Below, in pieces: positions 24,498 to 47,834 of a stretch of 64,000 nucleotides of DNA. A program made the translations under genes and the position numbers. The DNA is taken from positions 489,099-553,098 of the forward strand of contig CAJJDN010000045.1 in NCBI GenBank assembly GCA_905182985.1, given 5' to 3'. The stretch is from Paramecium sonneborni (lineage: Eukaryota > Ciliophora > Oligohymenophorea > Peniculida > Parameciidae). Numbering within the stretch: the first letter of the stretch is position 1; each line of letters starts with the position of its first letter. The notes under the pieces are model-generated. The model searched no databases and was not told the origin of the DNA. It was given only the letters and a program-made list of their open reading frames with translations.

Positions 24498-26093
24498 TCA
24501 ATCAGTTTTCACTTATTTTTTTATTCTATCATTTATTTAAAATTAATTTTTGAGACGTTCATTACATAATTCTCTAAGTATTAGATCTGAGATCTCTCCA
24601 TTTTCATTGAATTCAACTTCTTTATTTGGAAGAGTATTCTCAGAAATCAATTCTAAAATTATTTGTTAATAATCATCAATTAAAAATTTAAAACATTTTA
24701 ATTTACAGATAGGACATTTCCAAATTTTTTTATCTTTTTAATCATCAATTGCTGTAATAAAATTTTCCAAATCAAAACACTGAAGATGATTACAGAATCT
24801 TCCTCTAGCTGGAATATTAATTAATTAAAGTGTAATAGGACATAATAGACTGATTCTAATTGATTTAATTTTAACATCTTTATTGGTAGAACATTCTTAT
24901 TTGAATAATTTAAATGAATCTTCAATACTTAAGTAATTTTTATGATATTATTTGATATCCATAAGAAATTCTTTGGCATTCAACTAATTAATTGAAAATA
25001 TACCCAAAAAATAAATACATTAATGTTAAATTCTAAATTATTTTTTCAATTCTTCAGTAGATTTGTATTCAATTAGTGTAATACGATTTTATTCATTATG
25101 TTTAATGTGATTAGTTATATTAATGGAATCATCTTTTCTTTTTTTAACACTATAATTGATACTAAGTGGTTTAAACTCAGCCAATTTGACACCATTAATT
25201 TGTAATTCTCCATAATCTGGCCAAGTGATTTCATTTAATCCATCTTTTCCATCTATTCTTAAACATCTAATTTCTATTTAAGATCCTTTATGTTTAACTG
25301 GACAATGAAATAAAAAGTGTTTTTCATTTTTGAATTAAAGAAATTATTAAAAAGTGGACTAAACAATTTAGTCAATAACTTTATTTTATGGGTTTAAGAG
25401 AACTAGAGTACAAAAAGGGCAAATAAAATCTTGTATATCATGATTGATTTGTAAACATAAAGCATGAAAGTTTTATGAGCATATTTTGCATTTAAGACTT
25501 TTGGATGTATTAAGTTTGGTTTTGATTGAAGCATATAATCCTGGTTATGAATGACAAAAACATTTAAGAAAATTGGCATCTTAAAGGGATTCATTTAATT
25601 TATCACAATTTGTTTAAGAATGTTTTAATTAATTTAATAATAGTTATTCTTTATCTTTGATAAGTTTTAATCTATCTCTAATACTTTCAAAATAGATATG
25701 AATTTATTTATTGATAAATTTAGTTAGTTCTTCTAAGATTGAATAAGATTTGATAATTTTATCTTCATAATAAAACATGGTGATTGTAATTAATTATCCA
25801 AGATAAATGGGTCTAGCTGGATTGATATTAGTTGATTATAGACTGCATTTTTTCATTCTAAGTAGATGACTGAGTAAACATTCTGTTAATTTAGAGACAA
25901 ATTGATTATCTTGTTTATATTTGGGACCTCCAAGACATTTGATGATATCTTGTTTTTTTTAGAATGAAATTTAGTCAACTTTGAATTCAAGACAGCCTTA
26001 TCTAATGAATTCAGGGATTTTGAATTCAATGTCTTGTTTAATGATTAAAAGTTCTTTAGTAATTTCATCTTGAAGTTAATTATTTGAGTTCAT
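24498..26093 (-). CDS. SIZ/PIAS-type SUMO E3 ligase with PHD finger
   Basis: Intronless 531-residue frame. Domains in order are: a helical N-terminus that may stand for SAP; a PHD finger at about residues 177-230 (CFCHSQPG, CKICSQNFHALC, FICPFC); a PINIT-like region (CLRIDGKDGLNEITWPDYGE); and the MIZ/SP-RING finger at about 415-466 (LLCPITLQLINIPARGRFCN, HLQCFDLENF, WKCPICKLKC). The SP-RING positions Ubc9 to transfer SUMO to substrates. A PHD finger between SAP and PINIT is typical of plant SIZ1, less so of animal PIAS, so this is the SIZ1-like architecture. It is nuclear by family. It is divergent from the pelota relic (43 bp) and convergent with the 361-aa gene (12 bp). Confidence 0.93.
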
Positions 26094-26136
26094 ATTTAAA
26101 TAATTAGTAGAGAATTAATTAAAGAAATAAATATTA

Positions 26137-27271
26137 ATGAAAATTTTAAGCAAGAAAATAATAAAGGGAGTAGGATTTATAAAAGTAATTCCTGAAGAGG
26201 ATGATGATTTTTGCCATAAAAGGGGAGAAATTGTTAAGAATCTCATTGGTTATCATTGGGTTAATTTCATACATATGAAGTTGAATTAAAATATAGATAG
26301 TAATTTATAAAGAAAATTGGGACAGATTTCATTATGCAATATTAGATTAAATAAAACAATAGGAAATATCATCAGAAGCAGCATTTATAATGGAAGAAGG
26401 AGTAGGTCATTTATGTTTGATTGGATCAGCAACAACAAGATTGAAATAAAAGGTAGAAAAACAAATATAAAAAAAAGGAATTAGAATGAATAAAGAGAAA
26501 AGGCAATGGAAGAATTCTTTAGGGCATCTTTAGTTGCCTTGGAATAAGATCAATCATTTGAATAAATTAAATGTTTGATAGTAGCATCTCCAGGGTTTAA
26601 AATTATAGATTTGTTAAGGATGATTTCTATTTATTTTTGAAGTAAACCTTCTCAAAAGAAGAAAGATATAAAGGTTAATAAAAGATTTTGTTGGATAAGA
26701 TTTTTTAGCTAAATCTAGTTCGGGATATTTGAATAGTTTAATGGAAATTTTGTAAGATTAATAAGTGGAGTAAAGATTATAAAATACAAAGTTAAATTTT
26801 TATTTAAATTTAAAGCAATGTAAGAAGTAATGATTTGGAGAAGTTCTTTAATAATTGAGAGTAGATATAACTAAAGTAGCATATGGATATTGAATTTGCT
26901 CATAGTTTAGGAGCAATCTAGACTTTATTAATAAGTAATAAAGTTGCTAGAGCCAAAGATCCAAAGGTAAGAAGACAATGGCTTTCTGTAATTGAAGATA
27001 TCAAAAATAAGGGTGGAGAAGTATTTATCTTTTTTCTAGTTTACATCCTTCAGGAAAACAGAAAAATAACTATACAGGAATCGCAGCAATCTTATATGTT
27101 TCAGTCTAGTTTGAGTATGAAGATGAAGAAGAATAGGAAGAAGAACAAGTACAACAATAAATTCAAATACATCAACATGATTAAGATGAATTCAAAATGG
27201 ATGTAACAGTCTAGAAGAAGTTTGAAGAGTTTGGTATCGAAGATCCTGATGATAATGATGAAGATATTTGA
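26137..27271 (+). pseudogene. Decayed pelota (Dom34) gene
   Basis: Pelota rescues stalled ribosomes with Hbs1. Homology is clear but scattered over all three frames: MKILSKKIIKGVGFIKVIPE at the start, NWDRFHYAILDQIKQQ, EEGVGHLCLIGSATTRLKQK, FEQIKCLIVASPGF, LAKSSSGYLNSLMEIL, GAIQTLLISNKVAR, HPSGKQ, TGIAAILYVSVQFEYED, and an acidic tail ending at TGA 27271. At least six frame changes occur without any GT...AG intron to explain them. Roughly 80-100 residues of the N-terminal domain are missing after the EEDDDF segment. The simplest reading is a pseudogene, as expected when a duplicate copy is lost after genome duplication. Very poor local sequence quality is the alternative. Confidence 0.75.
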
Positions 27272-28896
27272 ATTTAATACTTTGCTTATTTAAACTAATA
27301 ATACTTAATCTAATTATTTATAATATTTATTACATTATAAAACAATAATTTAAATATTTATTGAACACATAAAAAAAACTTCAATTTAAAAATTTTATAA
27401 ACTTTATTACTTTAAGTTAAAAACAAAATTATTACTAAAATTTTTGCAATTCAAATTTATTAATGGAATAAAAATTATCATTTGATTTTAATATTTAACT
27501 TTAAGATAAATATAAAATTAAAAAGAGATTTAACTGAACAGATTTCCAATTAACTTTTTAATTCTAATTCATATTCAAGTTAAAAATTAAATTTGTGTTT
27601 TAAGTATTAACGCAATTGGTAATTTATTGGTTTGATTATTTATAAGAATTTGTATTATATAAATTGCTATGTTGGCTAATCAAAAGAATTGATTGCTAAT
27701 AGCTTACTTAAATAATATAATCTAAATGCTAGTACCAGAGTTTAATTTAAATATAGCTATATATTTTGTGATTTTAAGTTCTCAATTAAAATAGAAAAAT
27801 AACTTAGCTAACAAATGAAAACAGTTAATTAAAACTAATAGTTCAAATATCATTAGAATCATTTTAGTCAGTAAATATTTTGTCACTAGAACTCCAATCA
27901 ATCAATTAGAATTAAAATTAGCAATAATAGTTACTTTTCCTATGAAAAATATATTTAGAAATGAATTGAGTGAGTGCTCTATACTAAAATAAAATCTGTC
28001 TTAATTACTTTTCCAATATTCTTTCCAAAAAGTTTTAATAGATTTTGCTAAAATTGAATAATTAGTAAATATATGATGATGTTTTGACTAAAGATCTTTT
28101 CAAAGAAAAGTAAAAAATTCAATTTCCTTAGTTGTGTAAAGTTATCTTGATTGCAGACTAAATTAAGATCAAAATTCTAAAGAGATTAGCATTAACTTTT
28201 CTTAACAATATTTAATCTCCTATATAAATAGTACTAAAAGTAAAATTATATTTTCTTCTCTTGAGCTAATCTCTTATGCATTAATAGCCTAATTATATAT
28301 TTTTCAATAATGTTATTAATTTTTAATATTATTAATCTATATCTAGATGGGTTTAAAACAAAATTGTGCAATAAATCTAAAATGCTTTTCTAAAATTTTT
28401 ATTTTATTGAGTTTTTCGCTGTGAAAATTAATGAACAACCTTTCTAAGTTTTAATATCTATAATATAATATTGTTCTCTAAATGTTATTAATATTTTATT
28501 TGGAAACTTAAACTTAATTTAACTAATAGGTAGATAAAGAAGAAAGGAAATCTCATTTAATTTATAAATATTGAAGCAAATATCTAGTTGGTGAATTATT
28601 CAAAAGTTGGAAGAAAGAGTAAAAATAAAAGAAAAAAGAACTTCAAAAATAAGAGATAAAAATTATGAAAATTTTAAAACTATTTTTTTTGATTAACATG
28701 TTGATTTCTAATAAATTTAGAAAAGAAATATGATTTATATTTATAAATGAATATATTAATAAATGTTCTGAATAATCTAAAAAATGTTTTAAATGTCTCA
28801 ATACATAAAATAAGAGAGATATTAAATTAGATATATTAATATTGATTCTCTGTAAAAATATTTAATATATAGATAAAAATTATAATAACATCACTC
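27272..28896 (+). other. AT-rich gap with a possible unresolved gene
   Basis: On the plus strand two long TGA-free stretches look somewhat protein-like. One runs about 27520-27970 (NCYVGQSKELIANSLLKQYN). The other runs about 28110-28432 (FSSLELISYALIAQLYIFQQ). A 29-nt GT...AG candidate lies between them near 28062-28090. No start codon and no family could be assigned, and in DNA this AT-poor in TGA such stretches occur by chance. The last 450 bases hold nothing I can support. Confidence 0.25.
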
Positions 28897-31091
28897 TCAT
28901 CTTCTGCTGTAAGGATACTTCTTTCTAGCTTTATACAATCCAAGCTTCTTTCTCTCAACCTATCTAGTATCTGTTAGAGTTAATCCTAATTTTCTAAATA
29001 TTCCCTTAATACTGGGACACATCTTAACAATTGCTCTACTCAATGCTGAACATATACATTGAGACTAGGTTGACTAACTACCTCCTTTTATTACACTAAT
29101 TATTTAAAATAGTATATTACACATTCACATCTACTAAACAAGAGAGATGAGCCAACTCTAAAACTCTTAATGCAGTTCTTCTGTACAAAGGATGAGTAAA
29201 ATAATTGATGATATTCTTACCATTAATTGTTACTTCTCCAACTCCTTTCTTTAATTATACATAACATATCGAAGACTTTCTTCTTCCTCTCCCAATATAT
29301 TATAATAATGATGATTCACTGTAATCTTTCTCAATTAATTAATCTATTTAAACTGCACTCTTTTCTTTGAAATCTTCTATTTTAATATCCTCTTCTACTA
29401 CATCCTTGAAATCTGGATCAGCATCATCTGCCATCATTGCTGTACTTGGTACTTCATATGTATATGGATTTATATTATCACTAAATGCTTATAGTCCATC
29501 ATTTATTTATTCTCTATTTAATTTAAAAGTATTTGTTAAATAATGATGGAAGAACTCTAAATTACTTGGCTTCTCAAATTCTTTATATAATTCCATCGAA
29601 AACTAATATTTGTCTTTCTTCAATTTCTCAACCTTTTCCTAAAACATCTCTTTAACACTAAAATAAAACTATTCTATACTGTCTATTATATGGTTATTTT
29701 TTTATATCGACAAATCTATCTACTTTCTTATTCTCTTTTACACGAGGAAATATTGTCTAAAATGAAGATTTAAAATCTTTCCAAAATAGACTTTATCCTG
29801 TCTTTTCAATATCTTAAAATACTGATTCATATCCTTTTATTTTATTGTTTGGATCATTATACAATTTCTTTAAGAATCTTGGAGCACCTTATAATAAATA
29901 GTCAATATTCTCAACAACATCTTAAAACTTCACTGGATCACTTATTCTTTTACCAATTCTCTTTGCCTTTAAATCTAGTATAATTGATGATTTATCTAAA
30001 TTTTAGAAGTATTTTCTTAATTGTTTTTATTCGTATAATTCTTAATCTTTACCATGTATAAATCTTTTAGGCTCCTTAATTTCTTAGCTAGCATTAGCTA
30101 ATCTTTTTAAATATGCTCTCTTTACAAAATTTAAATTCACTTTCTCAATTATTGACTATTCAGTTTATAATGCTTCTTAACCATCAGAAGGTCTAATGTA
30201 TCTCATTTTTAATAATCTTTCATCATCTGATATTTCTTCAACTGTACATCCTGATTCATAAAAATCAAGATCTTTTAAATAAGCCTTTCCAAATGTTAAT
30301 TACTAATTTTTATCATTATAAATTGGATCATAAATTTAAAAATCTTCTATATCCTTTTATAAATTTTCTCTTGCCATCTCTTCAGCTACTGCATTCACAG
30401 AATTAGTATCAACATATTTGTTAAGAATTGCTTCATCAGATAATTTCTTCTCGAAATCTTAATCATCATCACCTAATATCTACTTTCTTTCCTCCTCTGG
30501 TAATTTTTTTATTCCTTCTAAAAATCTATCAAAAACAACTTTTCTTGCTTTTGCTATATATTCTGGTGCTTCACTCTTCACTAACAAATCTTGAGAAGTT
30601 TGCAGAAGTTCTGTTTCTGACATCACTCTCTAAATATTAAATATTATAATATACCATCTAAGATAGTAATCCTTAAACTTTACGATTATATTCTGCTTCA
30701 TATTATTGTCCTCTCTTAGTCTTGATATCATAAACAAAATCATCAAAAAATAATCCCAAAGGACAATCAGTCTCTTCATCAATGTAGACATGTTTCAATA
30801 CATTTTAGAGTAAATCCTTTCCATTCTTTTTATTTGTTTCTAATTTGTTTTCTTATTGAGGTTGTAGCTCTCTAACTCGTCTAATTATAGTTAAAATAAA
30901 TACTATATCACTCTGCTTTTGATTTTTGACAATTTCTTTTTATAGACAGCATTTATTTGCTTTCTTGAATCGTCATAGGATGTAATCTTAGGCCTGTAAG
31001 TCAGATCCTCTTTTTCTGGATACATTGGAGGAACAACGAAGAAATTTCGTTGAGCAACGCAAAATCTAACTTTACTCACCAATCTGAGCAT
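28897..31091 (-). CDS. Ribosomal protein uS9, probably mitochondrial, with long N-terminal extension
   Basis: Five exons (minus: 31091-30904, 30880-30655, 30629-29680, 29657-29121, 29095-28897; introns 23, 25, 22 and 25 nt) give 699 residues. Only the last 130 are uS9: ATINGKNIINYFTH-like core (EVTINGKNIINYF), VVIKGGSQSTQSQCICSALS, RAIVKMCP, LTLTDTRQVERKKLGLYKAR and the C-terminal KKYPYSRR whose end reaches the ribosomal P site. The first 30 residues (MLRLVSKVRFCVAQRNFFVV) look like a mitochondrial targeting peptide. The 550-residue extension is acidic, Lys/Glu-rich and unlike any domain I know. Large extensions are typical of ciliate mitoribosomal proteins. The uS9 part is intact. Only 80 bp separate it from the divergent HECT gene. 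Confidence 0.9.
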
Positions 31092-31171
31092 AATTATTTA
31101 AATAAATTATTTATACCTAATTTATATATAATTATTTAAATTATTGCATTTTTCATTAATTAAAATTAAAG

Positions 31172-43350
<12,179 letters not shown>

Positions 43351-43391
43351 TATATTAATAAATTATTTCTTAAACAAAGTATTTAAGGTTT

Positions 43392-44244
43392 TCATCGACT
43401 TATTCTTCTAAATGGTTTATTCACAAAATATTTTCTGTTTTTTCTATAGAACACAAAGTATAATCCAACACTTGGTAATTAATATGATGTTATCATCATT
43501 GCAATTACAATTAATTTTTATAATTGACTTTCAGTGCTCATACAAAATAGTGATTCTTCTTCATAATAAGTTTAATAATCCCAAAAAATAAGGGTAGCAG
43601 CTGAAATAAGTTCAGTTAAAATTATGATAAAAACTTATTATTGTTTATTTTACATATCTACTTATTTAAGATATTCTAAATTAGTAGTTGGTTACTAATA
43701 TCTTACTCTACTTAAATAATAATGAATGTTTGCTAATATATATGATCCAAAATAGAGATTTAAAATATCAATAAGAAAGATTAATGATGATAAACAAATC
43801 CATAATGTTTAATTACAATAATAGAAGTCTCCTTCAATCATGTTGATCAAAGCCCATAAAATTAAAATTATAAACGCAATCATTATTTTAGTTCTTTTAG
43901 ATAACTAGTATTCCTATTAAACATACTTTTTTGTAAAACGACTCACTTTCATTTTGCATAATAGTAAAATTTTCTAAAATTAAAACAACTGATAAAAGTC
44001 TTAAGATTCTTATCGCACTCATAAATATAATATATTATTTAATAATGAATGCTAAGTAAAGTAATTCTAATTCAATAATATTAGTACATTAGAATGTAAA
44101 TAAATAAAAAATATTTCTCTCTATTTTATCTAACACATCATTAATGTCTTTTCTTATTCTATACGATGCAATTAACATATTGATTAATAAAAACCCAGTA
44201 GTAAATGCTAAACAACCTTAATAGATTGAAAATTCTTAATTCAT
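43392..44244 (-). CDS. Seven-transmembrane protein, unknown
   Basis: Two exons (minus: 44244-43927, 43904-43392; 22-nt intron) give 276 residues. Seven hydrophobic segments are evident in order: GCLAFTTGFLLINMLIAS, then LYLAFIIKQYIIF, IRILRLLSVVLILE, IMIAFIILILWALINMI, LWICLSSLIFLIDILNLYF, FIIILTELISAATLIFW and VIAMMITSYQLPSVGLYFVF. Loops are short, and the C-terminal tail is basic (RKNRKYFVNKPFRRISR). This could be a receptor-like or transporter-like membrane protein. No DRY, NPxxY or other family motif is visible, so no function is assigned. It converges on the HECT gene with 41 bp between stops. Confidence 0.65.
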
Positions 44245-44508
44245 TAAATTAAATTACACAAATTATTTATACTCAATATATTCAACATTCAGTTTAGATA
44301 CGAAACCTCTTCATTTCTCTACTAAGCATAGATGATTTGTTTCGTATTAATGAATTAATATTAGTGTTATTATCTAAAGATTGATTATTTTCACAATCTT
44401 GATTTGTTACAAAAAAATGATTCTTCTTTGTAAATAATTGATTTTTCGAAAAATAAGGTATAGTTAACTATTTATTTTTTTTTATTTAGTTTTATTCTTT
44501 TGGACAAA

Positions 44509-45348
44509 TCAAAGACTTTAATTTAGTTTTTATTCGATGATTTTATCCATCATCACATTAAGTAGTTGGTGATAATTCTAAATTGCTTTATTCATCAGAA
44601 CTACGCAAAGTAGTCTATTTTGTATAAGAATTTAATTTACTTCAATTTTTATAAGTTTTGATTCGTCTTATTTGCTCAACATTAAATCAGTTTATTAGCT
44701 TTATCTATTTATAGCATTTTTATTACTAAAATATGGTGATATATAATTTACATATTTCTAAGTTTTTCAAATAATTAAAAACGAGACTGGCTTTAAAGGT
44801 TAAATGAAATCGCTTTGCTCATTACACTTTAGTCTTCAAAATGCTTACTTAGATAACTCTAATACTCTTATGCAGATTTGTCTTAAATTTGATACATTTT
44901 TTTTAAAGATGTATCAATGTATTCATATTATTTTGCTTTATTTATTTAAAAATGTTAAATAATTTCTCTTGTTATATTTTTATTCTTTTAATCTTTAAGA
45001 AATATTTACATCCGTTGATTTTGTAGAATGAATATGCATATTATTCCTAACTTAAGGAATAGGTTAATCAATTCTACAATTTTTTTTTGAACTATAAATT
45101 AAAGCAAGACTCTTATCGCATTTCATTTCTCTCAACTTTAAAAAGGATTCAACATTTTTCCAATCACTTTATGGTTTAGTATATAATTTGTTACAAAATT
45201 GCTACACTTATCCAACTGGTTCACTTGATAGTATTATTTTATTATACTTAAGTGTTAGAGCACAATGAGCTTTAATCTCTTTTATTAAACATTTTCTTTG
45301 AGATTTCATTTTAGATAAATATTAAAATAAATTAATTATTGTGTCCAT
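44509..45348 (-). CDS. Coiled-coil-like unknown protein with a frame break
   Basis: From ATG 45348 the frame reads MDTIINLFQYLSKMKSQRK, then QSDWKNVESFLKLREMKCDK, up to a TGA near 44950. A one-base frame change in an A-rich stretch then continues as EYIDTSLKKMYQIQDKSAQE. A 26-nt intron candidate (about 44744-44769) leads to LMLSKQDESKLIKIEVNQ and a TGA at 44509-44511. The unexplained frame change could be an assembly indel, or the gene may be broken. The composition is Lys/Gln/Glu-rich and helical. No domain is recognised. Upstream coding-looking sequence (see next entry) may belong to the same gene. Confidence 0.4.
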
Positions 45349-46568
45349 TTTTTAAATAATAAGTAAGAAATCAATCAAATAGATATCAGCCAAAACCACC
45401 GATGTGTTTGATTAAACTATAATTTGTTTTATGTCTTTTATTCTTTTCTTATCCTATCTCATTAAAAGTACCAATATTCTTTAAACTATGTAATTCTTTT
45501 GAAAGAGAAGGATTTAATGTAATTTTATCTTCTTTTATCTTATTAATATGTTATAATGATCTGTTGCTTTTTTAATGTAATTACCATCGTATCTATGTTT
45601 TTGCAAAATTTACTTTTGTTTCTCTCTATGTCTATAACACTGACATTGGTGATTATGCTTTCGAATATTTCCTTTCAGTTTATGATCGATGTATCTTATT
45701 GATAAATTATAATTCCTTACAGATGTAAGAGTTGCAGGTAAACTAACTTTTGGTATTGATTCATTTGATTAAATATTTTCAGTTTATAAATTTTGTTTCA
45801 GACCTTTGTTTCTAATACTAATCAATAGTATTACAATTATTATAATTTCTTTAACAATTGTTCTTTTGTTAATACTTTTAAATTATAAGTATGCAAAAAA
45901 TTATTTTCTATTTCAATATGTTTGTCTAAAGATTTTTAGAATTTTGAAAAAGACTAGTCCAGAATTGATGACATCTTACTGTCGAATTAGGATTCTTAAA
46001 ATTCCATTCTATGTTTTTACTTGCTTTATTGATTTTATCTTATTTGTCTTAATAAAAACGAAGTACTCTAATACATAATATAAAATAAGTAACATTTTAA
46101 ATTTTCTTATATTCATTATTTTCAATATTTACATTCTATACGGTATCAAAAAATTATTAATCTGATCTATGAATTTTATATTGTTAACATAATTTAATAG
46201 CCAATCTTTTATCACATTTAAATAGTCTGAGCTTTATAAATTAATCACAATCTGTCCATTCAATAGGTTTTCGAGATAGATTAGGAAAATCATTTATGTT
46301 AAATTTCTTTCGTTCTTTGTTAGAATTGTTGAGATTATGTTAATATGTTTTTAGTTCTTTTATAATGCTTTTTTGAGGTTTCATTAAATTTATTATGATA
46401 TTTATATAAAATTAATAACATTTAATTTGCTTAACATAGAATGTATCTTATTTTATATGATTAATATTAAAATTCAAATTTAGATAAAAAAAATTGTATA
46501 TTAAATGATATAAAGTAAATAATAAAAATTAGAAATTTATATATATATATATTTAGTTGTTTTTAATG
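45349..46568 (-). other. Probable minus-strand exons, unresolved
   Basis: Minus-strand stretches here look coding. One at about 45405-45690 includes LQTQRETKVNFAKTQIRW and LNPSLSKELHSLKNIGTFNE. One at about 45830-46000 includes SILDQSFSKFQKSLDKHIE. I could not connect them with introns or find a start. The competing hydrophobic plus-strand frame at 45806-46157 is more likely the antisense shadow of a Lys/Gln/Glu-rich protein. The 400 bases before 46568 show nothing clear. Confidence 0.3.
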
Positions 46569-47522
46569 TCATCTTAAATCGATTTAACTCTTTTATTGAT
46601 AGGCATGTTTCATATTTACAATAGCTTTTGATTATTATTTCTAAATCATCTAAATATTGAATTTACTTAAAAGTCCCATAGTTCATGAGAACTCTTTAAA
46701 AATACTTTATTAAGATCTTTTGGCTTAATTGGATTATCTGGTGGTGAGAACTATTATGACATGGCACTTTAAATAAATCTTTTCTTTCCATTTTTAGTTT
46801 CTGTTTAGGTTTTACAAATCTAATAAGATGAGAGAAGATTTTTTTATATTTTAGTTTGACTTTTAAATAATCTATCAGTTTAACTCTAAAATGATTCTGA
46901 ATATAATAATAAATTTACAATTATTAATTTGACCTTAAAGATCAAGATAACTTTTTAGTTTTTAAGTTGACTCATGTGATTTATATTTACCTAAACCATA
47001 ATTATCTTCTTTATAATCTTTTATTTGCATCTAATAAAGTAAAATAATTTATTAATACAGCACTAATTGGTAAGTTAATTCGATGAGAGAAATCTTACTA
47101 TCTCTATTCACATGTTCTAAATTTAAGAATGTAATATACTTTAATATTCTTTTAGATTCTTTTTAAGAACTTTCTGTATTAGCATTATATCTAATATTTG
47201 ATAAACATCTTCTTTCTGGTGATTAATATTAATCTAAGCTTGGAATCAATGTTCTTTTAGTATTTGAATCTTCAAGTGATTTTCTCTCTGTTGCATAATT
47301 TTTAGGTTTTTATACTCCATTCTTAATTGGTGTTGTATTTTCTTTAAATATATCAGAACTCTAATGCAATTTCTTATATGCCTCATTATTTGGATTTCTT
47401 TTTCCACTCAAAATTGTAGGATGCTCTTTTTTGCATGAAGAATTTAATGTCTCATATTTTTATTTTGTCTCTTTCTTATTAGTTAATCTTAAAAACAGTT
47501 GGTACTTATCATATTATTCCAT
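46569..47522 (-). CDS. Unknown low-complexity protein
   Basis: The frame from ATG 47522 reads MEQYDKYQLFLRLTNKKE, NPNNEAYKKLHQSSDIFKEN and SQKESKRILKYITFLNLEHV. After a 22-nt intron candidate (about 46890-46911) it continues ERK/Ser/Gln-rich (NLLSSYQICKTQTETKNGKK, FSPPDNPIKPKDLNKVFLK). A last 17-nt intron candidate leads to a TGA at 46569-46571. It totals roughly 300 residues. It has many Ser, Lys, Gln and SP/TP sites and no recognised domain, and is perhaps a cytoskeletal or kinase-substrate protein. The 17-nt intron is at the lower limit for any organism and needs checking. Confidence 0.45.
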
Positions 47523-47834
47523 TATATTGGCTAACAGATATAATTTATTTATATAATTAATTATACATATATAAAATCAAAGAATCCATGAATCACTTAT
47601 ATAACTTTAAGATAAGTACTTAAATTTTATACTAATATAAACAGATTTATTCAAATCATATATTACTTTTCTCTCAAAACTTTTATTTTCAATTAACTTT
47701 TTATTATAAAAAATTGTTAATTTAAAATGGTTACATAATCACATTAAAAAACCTTAAAGTTTGTATTGATAATTAAATTTGTTAAAACTATTTATCTATA
47801 CATAAAATTAAGTTTCGAATTAAATAATCAAAAT

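Noticed and set aside
45806..46157. Hydrophobic plus-strand frame resembling a membrane protein
   Set aside because: The reverse strand reads as a Lys/Gln/Glu-rich protein, and the reverse complement of such codons automatically gives a hydrophobic shadow. No start context or homology.
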